Part shown: positions 20,570 through 31,552 of the stretch, piece after piece
Position numbering within the stretch: position 1 is the first letter of the stretch
How the letters are laid out: every line of letters starts with the position of its first letter
NCBI GenBank assembly: GCA_920105625.2
Contig: OV050030.1
Coordinates: 323,804,140-323,868,139, forward strand
Reading direction: 5' to 3'
From: Clusia tigrina
Taxonomy: Eukaryota > Arthropoda > Insecta > Diptera > Clusiidae
DNA length: 64,000 nt
Program-made: the position numbers and the translations under genes
The notes under the pieces: generated by a model
What the model was told of the DNA's origin: nothing
What the model saw: only the letters and a program-made list of their open reading frames with translations
Databases searched by the model: none

Positions 20570-21205
20570 CTAAACTAAGTGGTTTGCATTGATGGTTGGT
20601 GTGAGTGCATTTTCAGTATTGAAAGTGCGCTCAGCCAGTGTTGGCGAATTTGTTCTAGCACGATCGGACGAGTGAGAGAGAGACGTGGCTGGAACCTGTT
20701 TGCACTCTTTAGTTATGGACGCCGTTGGGCTGGGTGTTGAACATTGAGCGCTCCAAGAGGGCGCATGGGCAGAGAGTGCCAGAGACACTTTTGCACATTG
20801 GTTCTGGTTTGAGTGCGAACTGTGTGTACTTGCACTTGCATTGTTAAGTGCAGTCGCAATTGAACGCTGTGGAGTTGCAGTCGGATGAGGGCCGCTGCCA
20901 AGCCGCTCGCCGTTGTGGGACATGCTACCTCCGATCGCTTGTCACTGTTTTGCAGGCAAATGTGTTGAGCGAACCACATTTGTCGTCAAACCGCTATCGA
21001 CAGCCATCGCGAGAACATCCGACCTTGCATTGGGGAAAGAACGTAACATACTGTACTCACTCAGTTGCGCGATTACCGGACGCTGCTGGGAAAGCGACTG
21101 AGGAAGATCAGGTGTTGGTGCAAGTGCAGGCACACTTTGAGAGCGCATGCGCTGAACAGGAGAGCACACTGGGTGAGTGGGAGAGCGCAATACGCTCATC
21201 CACTG
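20570..21205 (-). other. Jockey-A 5' region with S/T/A-rich reading frames
   Basis: Two overlapping minus-strand frames (20923-20570 and 21199-20942) encode serine-, threonine-, alanine- and proline-rich sequence without domains. In Jockey relatives the ORF1 N-terminus is low complexity, so this is probably 5' UTR plus the degraded start of ORF1. The CAGT-type start expected for Jockey elements may be the CAGTGGATGAG near 21203, but this is uncertain. Confidence 0.5.
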
Positions 21206-21209
21206 ACCG

Positions 21210-22958
21210 CTATAGTTCCGCTTCTTTATTAGAAGCTAACACTGATTCAAATTTTAAGTTTAAAAACTGATATTTGATAGCTACATCTACTAACTCCTCC
21301 AGATTTCCTGTTCTGCTGTTCAGCATATGAATCTTTAGAGCGGAGTTGCGGAGGCCCACTACGAAAGTTGTTACCATCGACTTTTCATCTTCGTATAATA
21401 ATGTTGTATCTCCAACGCCATGGTACTTGTTTTCTATTATTTCCTGGGCCATCATCTGAAGTGACTTTAACGCCTGACAACGGCACGTATGTCTTCACTT
21501 GCCAGCTGCTTCCCGATTCTTATTTCTTGGATTATGTCCTCCAAACTTCTCTCCTTCAAATAAGTTCTCCTTATAAGACAGTAAAGCTCGTCCACACTGG
21601 CGAACTGCTTTGGCAACACAAGGTTGTACGCGTCTCCAAATAACCTTTGCTTGACATAGTCGAAGAAATCCTGCAACTCAGCAGGGCTTATGCTTCGCTT
21701 TGCAAGCTCACAACCTGGAATGAAACTGTTAACTTCTGACAGTAAATCTTCTGAAGCTGCACCAGTAAACACAGGTACTAGCCTGGCCACTGTCTTTAAA
21801 ATCTCCTCTATACCCATTTTGCGTATTTTTGTTTTACTTATGGGCGGTGAAACTTGAGCGCTATCTTTATGGGTGGTTCCTAGATTCACTTCTCCCGGAT
21901 CTGAGAGGTAATTGACCAATGACGGACTCAAACTAATTAGTCTTCGATCGTTTGTTCGTGCAGGCGAAATACTGTCCACAGCATTGGGACTTTCCTGTAC
22001 CGTTACTGCTTGTGGCTCTTTTGGCGGATATCCCTTATTTTTATTATTTATCGGACTTCCGGAGAAAAAGGCTCGACACCGATTTCAGAAGCGCCAAACA
22101 AAAATCCCGCTTTTTTCTCTTCACTCAATACTAATCTGGGCTTTACCACGCACTTTATCCATTCTGGTGCTAGATACTCCGGCTAGCGCGCTTCCGGTGG
22201 CAATGTCAATACCGTCTGTGTAAAGCCAGCCGATGCTGACTTTGATCTCTCCCTATTAAGTGAGCCCCTATTGGTCGCCCGTCCTCTTTTTAATTCCGCA
22301 CACTCCTTTTCCAACAGTGATGCTGCTTCCTCTGTTTCCGTCAATCCCTTAGAAAGTTCCAATACCTTATTCTCAAGATACTCCTTTTGTGCTCTCAAAT
22401 CTTCTGTTTTCTTATGAAATTTGAACAACTTTTCTTCTGTCCTTTTTTGGATTGTCGTTAAGGCTTGATCCGCAACTTCTAATGTTGACACAGCTCCTCC
22501 GTCATGCAGTTGCTTCCACAATTCCTGAGCTTCTTCCCTGCTCGTACTTGCTTCGAACTGGTCAACTATTTTCCCAGTAAACAATTCCACCTCTGACTGC
22601 ATTGATTTCAATCTGTTCCTTACTTCCTTGTCTGGCGAAACCAAACTCACAGTTTGTTGTCCTAGTTCCTCTAATTCAGAACTAAATGTATCTGCCCATT
22701 CGTTGACCAGACTTTTTATGTAGTCTGCGTAATTTTCCGCAAAATATTTTCCCTTGCCGTACTCAACTGCGTGAGGCAACAACAGCCCGTGATTATTGTT
22801 GAACTCTCTCTCCAGATTTTCAACTGTGTTATTCGCTTGCGGTAATACACGTTGTTCTTACGTAACCTGCCGTCTTTCTTAAAGTTACGGACCAGTTTTT
22901 CAATCGCTTCTCCAATTTGCTCCTGCATCAGCAGTAATCCTTGCGCTTCCTTCGTCAT
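21210..22958 (-). pseudogene. gag: gypsy-2 gag, N-terminal and capsid part
   Basis: The start is ATG near 22958 (MTKEAQGLLL). Pieces: 22958-22716 (LVRNFKKDGRLRKNN), 22782-22183 (a long charged coiled-coil-like region with EEAASLLEKECAELKRG), 21979-21467 (capsid-like, MGIEEILKTVARLVPVF...VKQRLFGDAYNLV) and 21455-21210 (TTFVVGLRNSALK). Frames change at least three times. Gag is then cut by Jockey-A and its zinc knuckle appears near 11080. Predicted coiled coil plus CCHC suggests a particle-forming Gag. Confidence 0.82.
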
Positions 22959-24140
22959 ATCCCAAATGCCAGAACAGCTGGCGTATTCCCATTACCAAAA
23001 CAATTTACAAATAAAACCCAATAATTGTTAAAACTTGTTATTAGCTTATCCCAATTTTTTTATTTCATCTTACTTAATGATAAATACAAATTTATTAAAA
23101 AACATTCCACCGTGAATTCAATCTTTATATTCTTTCTTTACTTATCTTCCATGACAAGTTCCATATCCGCTGTCTACCGGCGTCCATTAAGTCCTTCCAT
23201 CAGTGCGAATTGGTCCTTGACTTCCTCACAGATACTCCTTGATTCCCTCTCACCATCTTTAATACTCCCAAAAATCCATAGAAAAGGCTATCTGTTCGCA
23301 AACACCGAAATTGGATTTACAGGCGAAAGTGTCTTGATTCACTTCTGGAAATTTGAATCCATATCCTAAAATAAACCCGTAACATACGAGTATGCATAGA
23401 AAAGGTCATATGTTTGTAAAAACCAAAATTTGATTTACCGGCAAAAGTGTCTTGATTCATTCCCGGAAATTTGAATCCATATTTAAAAATAAACCCGTAA
23501 CGTATGCGCCACGTAATAATAGCATTTAAATGTTTTCTTCAACATTGCTACGCAAATCGTAGTTTCCGAACTACAAAAACTTTGATGCAATAACACGTGT
23601 TGTCTGCACCTCTTGAAATCTTTTCACCTAATACCCTAAGCTCACAATGTCAAATAATTAAAAGACTTTATTTTGATCTTCAGACAACATCAATTTCAAC
23701 AATTTAAATTAAAAACAATTCCCATGTCTCCAATATATATATTAAGTCAATTCAAATATAATATAAAGTTATAAAAGATTAATTAAATCGCTTTATAAAC
23801 AATACAAATGTCCCTATCGACAAACACACACGAATCCCCTACAAAAAAAATCCTCACAGCTAGGACGAACATACATAGACTGTCCGATCATACTGACAGT
23901 TTATGGTTGCCCATACAAAACTGCGTGCAACAGCGCAAACGCGAATATATGTTGAAACTTCTTTGACCAGCGCTACGGCGCCTTCAGGGTCGCAGAAGTA
24001 TCTACTTAGATTACGCTTTATACACTCTACTCCTAATCCTCCATTGAACTTCTTTGGGTACATTTCCTAATGGTCCTTTGAAGTGGTTTCCTGTTGGTGG
24101 ATTCCCGCGTAGGAGTGCTCTTTTCCTAGCACTCGACGTT
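22959..24140 (-). other. gypsy-2 leader between PBS and gag
   Basis: About 1.2 kb of AT-rich non-coding sequence lies between the primer-binding site and the gag ATG. It includes a two-copy tandem repeat (23276-23511). No other feature recognised. Packaging signals would be expected here but cannot be identified from the sequence alone. Confidence 0.6.
23276..23511. repeat. Two tandem 118-bp repeats in the gypsy-2 leader
   Basis: Copies start at 23276 (CCATAGAAAAGG) and 23394 (GCATAGAAAAGG). They share AAGTGTCTTGATTCA, GGAAATTTGAATCCATA and AAATAAACCCGTAAC. They differ at a modest number of sites, so the duplication is not recent. Confidence 0.85.
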
Positions 24141-24160
24141 GGATCCTACCGGCTGCGCCA
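24141..24160 (-). promoter_or_regulatory. gypsy-2 primer-binding site
   Basis: On the minus strand the site reads TGGCGCAGCCGGTAGGATCC, three bases after the LTR end. It closely resembles the tRNA-Ser-type PBS TGGCGCAGTCGGTAGGAT used by several insect gypsy elements. It would prime minus-strand cDNA synthesis. Confidence 0.8.
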
Positions 24161-24163
24161 AAA

Positions 24164-24674
24164 TGTTGGGGACCGTATCTGTTGTCCTCGAGAGCATCCT
24201 GTCGCTGCTTGTCCTGGGCACGTACCTGTAAACCTAAATCACGCCTTAGAAATAACACTACATCACTTTCAGATTCAAAATAACAAGTATATTTATTCTT
24301 AAAATACTAATTCTTATATACTATTTCCAAACAGTACTCTCAGTCTGTGAACTGACCTTTGTGGAGTTACAGTTCCGCAGCTGTTAATTGGTGTCAGTTG
24401 GTCAAGCCAACTAACCTACTGTAAATGTATCGACGGTGTATTCTAAATTTCAATGCCCTTCGTCGACTCGAATGCGGAACTGTAACACCCTAAAAGTTCA
24501 CATAATCTTTATTACATACATTCTAGTTACTTATAATACTTGCACCCTAAAAATATGTGCTTTCTTACTTAACTTAATGGCTTAAAGCTAACCACACCAA
24601 ATGTGTAGTATACTAGTTAGGAGTCGCGGCTGTGAGTCAACAACTCGTAGGTAGCTTGATTCTAACTCACAACA
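24164..24674 (-). repeat. gypsy-2 5' LTR (511 bp)
   Basis: The sequence between the PBS and the R1/LOA-B start has matching inverted ends, TGTTG at 24164 and CAACA at 24670-24674, as expected of an LTR. Length fits the family. The partner 3' LTR is absent from the left end near 7540. No clear target-site duplication, because the outer side abuts R1/LOA-B exactly. Confidence 0.75.
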
Positions 24675-24841
24675 GATCGCCTCCCGGGGGGCGATAAATA
24701 ATTTTAGGTACTAGTGCGCAGCTAGTCGCAAGAGTAAATGCTGCAGGGAGCGGCGGATGCGGTTCTCCAGGGGAGGATAGCGCAGAGCGCGCTACGGTCG
24801 AAGAGGTATTAACACCCACAACGAATATGGATACTAGCGTC

Positions 24842-25825
24842 ACTCTGGCAAAAATGGGGAATAAAATAGAGTTGCTGACCATCATGATGGACAGCCAAAG
24901 AAGTATAAAGAAGGCAATCCCTACTGGGTGATATCAGCACTCTGCCGAAGGCAGTGGTAGAAGAGAGAGGCAAGAGAAGTCTGGGGGAGGCTATGGTGAA
25001 GGCAACCCAAACTTCGCCGTTGGTCGGCTCTAGAGCGCAGGCAAAGAGAGCGAGAACTGCCAATCAACCCGATGGGATGGCAGAGGTTTCATCGCTACCA
25101 ACCAAAAAGCGTACACGGATCTTCGGCCCGATGCGCTGATCATTGCAGCCACTGGAGAGGCATCCTACGCAAAAATCCTTCGGAAGGTTCAAGAAAGCGT
25201 AACGCTCAAAGCCATCGGTGATGACGTCAAAGCCATTCGCAGAACGGCTAAAGGCGAACTAATATTGGAACGGAAGCGAACGGTAGAGAGCAGAACGACG
25301 AGCCACCAAGCTGCGATCGCTGATGTGTTGAAGGAGACGGCAACGGTGGCGGTAATGATGTACATGCTCACCATCCACTGCAGAGATCTAGATGAGATTA
25401 CCACCCCAGCTGTCATCTGTGTAGCCTTGCATGATCAATGCGGAATAACGAGACCACACGAGGCAGCTATAAGAAGTTTGCGTAATGGCTACAAAGGCAC
25501 TCAAACCGCCTATATTAGCTTGCCAGTCGATGACGCAAAAAAGGACCTGAAGGCCCAGCGTGTTCGCATTGGATGGGTCTCCTGCAGAGTACGGGAATCG
25601 GTGACTTTCAAGCGCTGTTTCAAATGTTGGGGATACGCTCACGTGGCTCAACAGTGCAAAGAAGGGGTTGACCGAAGCGGTATGTGCAGGAAGTGCGGAG
25701 AGAGGGGCCACATGTCAGCAACGTGCACTAATAAAGAAAAGTGCGCTCTATGCCAGGGCGATCATGCGGCAGGCAGTTATAAGTGCCCAGTGCACCAGCA
25801 GGCGAAAATAAACAGCGGTATATGA
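24842..25825 (+). pseudogene. R1/LOA-B ORF1 with one frameshift
   Basis: Upstream sequence around 24840-24930 encodes GNKIELLTIMMDSQRSIKKA. After a change to the frame read at 24954-25139, a shift near 25120 leads to the main frame ending at 25825. Three knuckles close the protein: CFKCWGYAHVAQQC, CRKCGERGHMSATC and CALCQGDHAAGSYKC. The core preceding them (GEASYAKILRKV...LTIHCRDLDEITTP) matches the R1/LOA-A ORF1 region at 13190-13460. Role as for that protein. Confidence 0.85.
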
Positions 25826-28004
25826 AAATAGTGCAGTTAAATCTAAACCAATGCGCGGCAGCCCAAGACCTACTGCACCAAACTGTGAACGAGCAAAATT
25901 TTGATGTAGCCCTACTGTGCGAACAGTATAAAAGTATAGATGGGCACGAGTGGGTGACGGATGCCAGTACTAAAGCAGCCATCTGGGTCCTGAACGGTAG
26001 GTGCTTTCAACAAAGAATGGCTGCTACAGAAAATGGCTACACCCGGGTCAAATTCGATGGTCTATACCTATTTTCCTGTTATGTCCCGCCAAGCATGAGT
26101 ATAACCGACTTCGAACGTATGCTCACATCAATGGTGGAGGAGGCCCGAGGGAAATCGCCGGTGGTCATAGCGGGAGATTTCAACGCTTGGTCCACAACTT
26201 GGGGGAGCACGCGCACTAGTCAGCGTGGCAGAATTCTGCTGGAGTGTCTGGCGCCCTTGGACCTCGTCATTCTCAATCAGGTCGGTCAGTACACTTTTGA
26301 CTCAGGCAGGGGTACGTCGGTAATAGACTTGACCTTCGCGAACAGCACTGCTGAGTGCATCGCGCGATGGTCTATCAGTAACATATATACGCAGAGCGAC
26401 CACGTTGCCATAGTTATTGCGATAGATAACGCGGCACAAAGGCGTACAAAAGAGATGCGCAATGCGCAGTCAAAAGGCTGGAAAGTGCGGGCTTTTGATG
26501 CGAAGGTGTTTGATCTAGTTTGGAAAGAAGAACAAATCAGCATGGGCACTGCCACGGCCATAACGGATAGCAGCACCAACGGACTCAGCAAAGCCTGCGA
26601 CGCGGCAATGCCAAGGGTGTTAAATCGACACGCTAGAAAACCAGTGTATTGGTGGAGTGTGGAGATCGTAGCCGCCAGGAAGGAGTGCATTCAAGCCCGC
26701 CGAAAGGCTCAGAGGGCTCGAAAACGCCCGTCATGGGATACATTACGAGCGGAATACAAAAAATGGCCAAAAGGATTGAAGGTGGCCATCCGCAGCAGTA
26801 AGAATGAATGCTTTAAGTCGCTGTGTGCGAATGCTGATGTGAATCCAAGGGGAAAAGCTACAAGGTGGTCATGAGTAAGCTAAAAGGGGGCAGGTCGCAG
26901 AAACCAACTGACGCCGCTCTGATGAGGACTATTGTAGCTACACTCTTCCCATAGCAGACAGATAGAATGCCCAATCATAGCAAGGGTCCAATGACCGACA
27001 TCCCGGCTGTTACCAGTAGCGATGTAATCATGCTCCTGAGGCGAATCACTGACAACAAAGCTCATGGTCTAGATGGCATCCCAAATGTGGCACTAAAAGC
27101 CGAGGCCAGAGGTTTTTGCTTTGATGTACAATACGTGCATAACCGAAGGAATATTCGCAGATAGATGGAAACAGCAACGACTGGTACTACTGCTCAAGAC
27201 GGGAGAGCAAGCAGACCAAACCTCAGCATATCAACCACTGTGCATGTTAGAAAAGATACGCAAAATTTTGGATAATCTGGGAACGACTCCAGGAGGCGGT
27301 AGAAAAACATGCTGGGTTTTCAGACCGTCAATATGGTTTCCGAAGGGGATGGGGAGGAGGTACAAAGAAGTATTGCGCGGTGGTGACGCTGGACGTAAAA
27401 AATGCGTTCAACTCAGCGAGCTGGCCTCTAATTATGAAGCACTTCTGAGTTTCTGCGTTCCGGTGTACTTACAACGATTGATATCCAGCTACTTCCAGAA
27501 CCGAGTGCTGTAATACGACACTGATTTGCATTCACGGGTGGCGTCCCACATGGATCTGTACTCGGCCCTATTCTGTGGAACATACTCCGCTTGGACCTAC
27601 CAATGGATGTAACGCTCATCGGGTACGCAGACGACATCGCAATGGTGGCGGTTGCAAAACACATCCACACACTGCCGAAGAGATGCAACGACGCAATTGG
27701 GTGTGTTATGGAGTGCAAAGCTGGAACTGGCCGCACATAAAACAGAGGCTATACTACTGAGTACGAGAAAAGTAACCGAGAGGTTCACCATCACAGTGGG
27801 AAGCCATCACATCGCATCCCAACCACAACTTCGGTACTGGGAGTAATTATTGATTCCAAGCTCACCTTCAAAGAGCATCTGAAAGCAGTCTGCGAAAAGG
27901 CCACGAGATTAAACGGAGCACTTACTCGCATGATGCCGAATATTGGAGGCCCACGCTCAAGTCAACGAAGACTGCTATCGACGGTGACTAGCTCCATCAT
28001 TTTG
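25822..28004 (+). pseudogene. R1/LOA-B ORF2, endonuclease intact, RT broken
   Basis: ATG 25822 (MKIVQLNLN) overlaps the ORF1 stop. The endonuclease frame is open to 26874 with LLCEQYKS, AGDFNAWSTTWGS and TQSDHVAIV, and unlike R1/LOA-A it has no shift after RGRILLEC. RT is heavily broken: ITDNKAHGLDGIP (27050), EQADQTSAYQP (27200), VVTLDVKNAFNSASW (27380, across frames) and GYADDIAMV (about 27619). ORF2 continues at 29023 after the mariner. Confidence 0.87.
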
Positions 28005-29022
28005 TACGAGGTGTGATCAAAAAATAACCGTTATTGTGTGATCAAAAAATAAAGTATTTATTTATTCATCAACAACTATCTTGTGCCCTTCAAAGTAATT
28101 CCCCTCAGATATAATACACTTATGCCAGCGTTTTTTCCAATCCTCGAAAAACTTCTGAAACCCTTTTTTTGTTATCGCCAACAGCTCCTGTTTCGAGTTT
28201 TCTTTTATCTCCTCAATCGTAGCAAAACGCTTTCCTTTCATCGGTGTCTTCAGTTTTGGAAAAAGGAAAAAGTCAGCGGGGGCCAAGTCCGGTGAATACG
28301 GTGGTTGAGGCATGATAACGGTTTTGTTTTGGCCAAAAAATTACGCACAAGCATAGATGTGTGAGCTGGTGCGTTATCATGGTGCAAAATCCATGATTGA
28401 TTTTTCCACAATTCTGGGCGTTTCTGACGAATTGCTTCTCGCAAACGGCGCATAACTTCAAGGTATTCAAGTATTCCTTGTTGACCGTACGAACTTGTGG
28501 CAAGAATTCAAGCAGCACGCCATTGCAATCAAAGAAAACTGTCAGCGAAACCATTACATTCGACCGAACTGGGCGTGCTTTTTTCGGTCTTGGCTCATCT
28601 GGACGTTTCCATTAAGATGATTGGGCTTTGGTTTCAATGTCATAGCCATACACCCACGATTCGTCACCAGTTATGATCTTTTTGAGGAAATCTGGATCGT
28701 CGTTGACGATGTTCAACAGCTCCTGAGCGTTGTCCATGCCACGTATGTTTTTGCTCAAAATTTAGCAATTTTGGAACAATCTTCGCTGCCGCACGTTTCA
28801 TGCCTAAAACATCCGTAAAAATTGCTTGGCATGAGCCGAACCAAAACACGACAAACCTTTTTATCTGTCAAAAACAAACTGACAATCGAAAATGGTTGGT
28901 ATTGCCAACATATATAACAGACATGTGTATCAACATAACAGAAAAAATGCGAACATCGAACATACGAGTACGTAACTCACGAAAAGATGAAAATAACGGT
29001 TATTTTTTGATCACACCTCGTA
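28005..29022 (-). mobile_element. mariner element with TA target duplication
   Basis: Inverted ends CGAGGTGTGATCAAAAAATAA (from 28007) and its complement (to 29020) are flanked by TA at 28005-28006 and 29021-29022, so the element is 1014 bp. It is shorter than the usual 1.3 kb, mainly through loss at the transposase N-terminal side. The left end has an internal duplication of TGTGATCAAAAAATAA. It sits in R1/LOA-B ORF2, which resumes immediately after it. Confidence 0.95.
28062..28850 (-). pseudogene. mariner transposase, frameshifted and N-terminally deleted
   Basis: Minus-strand pieces show the catalytic triad. D1 is in ITGDESWVYG (near 28670), D2 in HHDNAPAH (near 28380), and D3 in PADFFLFPK (near 28275). 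This is the D,D34D arrangement of mariner. The end reads KKRWHKCIISEGNYFEG. At least two frame changes (near 28300 and 28460) and a missing N-terminal DNA-binding region make it inactive. It would cut and paste the element at TA sites. Confidence 0.92.
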
Positions 29023-29904
29023 TGCCGCGCCAATCTGGGTGGAAGCCACTAAGGTACAAGCCTTCATTAAATGCATCCAGTCAGTAAATAGGCTGAACCC
29101 ACCACGCGTGGCTACCGCATATCGCAGTGTATCGGACGAAGCAATAGGGATAATAAGCAGCAAACTTGACTTGCTGGCGAAGGAGGTACACCGGCTCTAC
29201 AAGCAGAGGGCGAGACCCACAAACATCGACAAAGCAGCGGAAAGAAAAAACACCATTACGGAATGGCAACAGAGGTGGGAGCAATCCAAAAAGGGTCGAT
29301 GAACATTCATGCTGATCCCTCACATCACACCATGGGTAACGAGGACGTACGGGGAACTAAACTACTACGTCACACAGTTGCTAACTGGTCACGGCTGCTT
29401 TAAGCAGTACCTCCATGAGAGGAAGTATGAGGAAGACCCGTACTGTCCGTACTGCCCTGGGGTGCACGAGAACGCACCGCACGTGTTTTTCGCCTGCCCA
29501 CATTTTAAAGGCACCCGGGATGAACTGAGTGCTGTGCTCGATGAACCACCAACAATGGACAACCTTTGTGAGCACATGTGCGATACGCTCGTCAAGTGGG
29601 AAGCAGTTTGCTCGGCAGCGGCCACCATCATGAAGGCGCTGCGAATCTCAGAACGAGCGCGTAACGCTGATCGCAGCCACCAGCGCCTCTTTGATACAGA
29701 GACGCACAGGACTGACATAATGACAGACCTAATACTGACGTGTGAGCTGTAAATGCTCTTATGGCCTCCCTACGTAAAACTTAATCAGTGTCTCCGGGGG
29801 GAATCGCAGTAATGACGAGAGGAGGTTTTAGCGGAGTTAGAATCCCGCATTGACGGGGTAGTGACTTTAGAAGTTTTCCTCCTCGATAAATATAAAAAAA
29901 AAAC
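29023..29904 (+). pseudogene. R1/LOA-B ORF2 C-terminus, 3' UTR and A tail
   Basis: After the mariner, frames at 29039-29302 and 29309-29752 continue ORF2: YRSVSDEAIGIISSKLDLLA, EWQQRWEQSKKGR, then TGHGCFKQYLHER and the CCHC-like YCPYCPGVHENAPHVFFAC. They match the last 200 codons of R1/LOA-A ORF2. A one-base break lies near 29302. ORF2 ends at 29752; about 135 bases of 3' UTR and an A tail follow. Confidence 0.9.
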
Positions 29905-31550
29905 CAAACTTGAAAGAGACACACTACTACATACCACATCATAGCATGCTTAAACCTAGCGGCACATCAGTGAAGCTGCTAGTAGTGCTTGATGACTCAT
30001 GCCGTACCTCAACGCAACCATCATTGAATGACCTATTGCTAGTGGGGCCCACAATCCAACAAGGCTTGTGCATGCTGCTATTCCGTTTGCGTCTGTATCG
30101 TTTCGCCATCACTTCAGATGTCACTAAAATGTACAGACAAGTACTTGTAGAAAATACTTCTCGACAATTTCAATATATACTTTGGCAAGCTTCCCCATAT
30201 TTAGATATGCGCACGTACCAGCTGAACATGGTAAAATGCGGAACAGCTTCGGCTCCATACCTCGCAGTACGCAACCTACAGTATATGGCAGACCAACATA
30301 TGGCAGTTTCCGATCGGCGCTTCAGCTATACAGTAATCGTTTTATGTCGACGATTTGCTGTGCAGTGCGTACGGTGGTAAGGCATTGTAGAGCCTCAAAC
30401 ACCAAGTTGCTGAAGTACTGCGTCGCGCAAGATTTCCATTATAAAATGGCATTCAAATCGTCCAGAGTTCATGGAAGGTCAAGCAACAAAGGAGCTCAAT
30501 ATAAGCGACGACCTCTTGACTAGTGCATTGGGAGTATGGTGGTAAGGCATTGTAGAGCCTCAAACACCAAGTTGCTGAAGTACTGCGTCGCGCAAGATTT
30601 CCATTATCAAATGGCATTCAAATCGTCCAGAGTTCATGGAAGGTCAAGCAACAAAGGAGCTCAATATAAGCGACGACCTCTTGACTAGTGCATTGGGAGT
30701 ATCGTGGCACCAACGCACCGACAGCTTCTCCTTCACATTCAAGCCAAAACAAGAATACACGTCGTTTACAAAGCGGACAATATTGTCCATCGCCTTATCG
30801 TTATTTGACCCACTTGGGTTGTTGTCACCGCTGGTAATCACAGCCAAGATAATCCTGCAAGAGCTTTGGCTATTGAAGCCCGACTGGGATGAGTCCGTAC
30901 CCCAACACCTGCAACAAGCTTGGACAAACTACTTAATATCAGTAAATGCGATCTCGTCACTCACCGTACCTCGATATTGCTTACAACCGAATGCTCGCAG
31001 AATTCAACTACACGTACTTTGCGACGCATCAGTGCGCGCTTATGGTTGGTGTGCACGGAATGAAGACTCCCTTGGTCATGTTGAAGTTTAGTTGCTGACA
31101 TCAAAGTCGAGAGTTGCTCCAGTAAAAATGCAATCACTCACAATTAAATGATATTTTTTTTGACGAACCCTTAAGCAGTTAATTTTGGACTGATTCACAA
31201 CTAGTGCTGGATTGGCTTCAACAGTATTCAACTACGCTGACAACCTTTGTGGGAACTAGAGTATCCGACATACAAGAGTTGACCGTTGGATGACATTGGA
31301 GATACGACCCAACGTGCGAGAATCCTGCTGACCAGGTATCTCGAGATTGTTCTACACCAGACTTTAGTCGTAAAATTGGTTTTACGGTCCGGGTTTTCTG
31401 CTTCAGGATAGGATCAAATGGCCAAAAATCAAGGCTACAGATTATCTCGACGGGGACGTTATCAGTGCGAAAAAACGCATAACGACTTTTGCAATCATCA
31501 AGGAGACTAATCTCATTGCTTACGCCTCGTCGCCTGGCTATTTCGACTCT
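29905..31550 (+). pseudogene. pol: BEL-B reverse transcriptase and RNase H, broken
   Basis: Motifs: HYYIPHHSMLKPS, SLNDLLLVGPTIQ, ITSDVTKMYRQVLV, FQYILWQ and GTASAPYLAVR. The catalytic YVDD is encoded at 30343-30354 in a shifted frame. After the duplication come LNISDDLLTSALGV, SLFDPLGLLSP and the start of RNase H, LHVLCDASVRAYG. The linker near 31190-31340 reads DSQLVLDWLQQYS and NPADQVSRDC. The upstream frame is open from a TTG, so no true start is present. BEL/Pao RT copies element RNA in particles. Confidence 0.87.
30369..30703 (+). repeat. Tandem 165-bp duplication in BEL-B
   Basis: Copy one starts at 30369 (GTACGGTGGTAAGG) and copy two at 30534 (GTATGGTGGTAAGG). Over 165 bases I see only two differences (C/T at the start, A/C in CCATTATMAAATGG). 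The length is 55 codons, so the frame is kept. Confidence 0.95.
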
Positions 31551-31552
31551 CA

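Larger units (their letters stand above)
17111..21205 (-). mobile_element. Jockey-A: Jockey-clade LINE, 5' and middle part
   Basis: Minus-strand order: 5' region with low-complexity ORF (21199-20570), ORF1 (20474-19638) and ORF2 (19425 to 17111, continuing at 11475). It is inserted in gypsy-2 gag: capsid-like sequence stops near 21230 and gag/pol reappears below about 11270. It is itself split by R1/LOA-A. Several frameshifts make it inactive. The 5' end is placed only roughly, at 21205-21230. Confidence 0.88.
24675..29904 (+). mobile_element. R1/LOA-B: full-length but degenerate non-LTR element, mariner inside
   Basis: It begins GATCGCCTCCCGGGGGGCGAT, a 5'-terminal hairpin (ATCGCC/GGCGAT), directly after the gypsy-2 LTR. 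It ends with an A-rich tail at about 29890-29904. ORF1 ends at 25825 with an ATGA overlap to ORF2 at 25822, the same layout as R1/LOA-A, and the proteins are clearly related. Mariner occupies 28007-29020. Several frameshifts and stops. No target-site duplication was recognised. Confidence 0.88.

Noticed and set aside
24675..24700. HDV-like ribozyme at the R1/LOA-B 5' end
   Set aside because: Only a small terminal hairpin (ATCGCC/GGCGAT, 8-base loop) is clear; the nested double pseudoknot of HDV ribozymes cannot be drawn.
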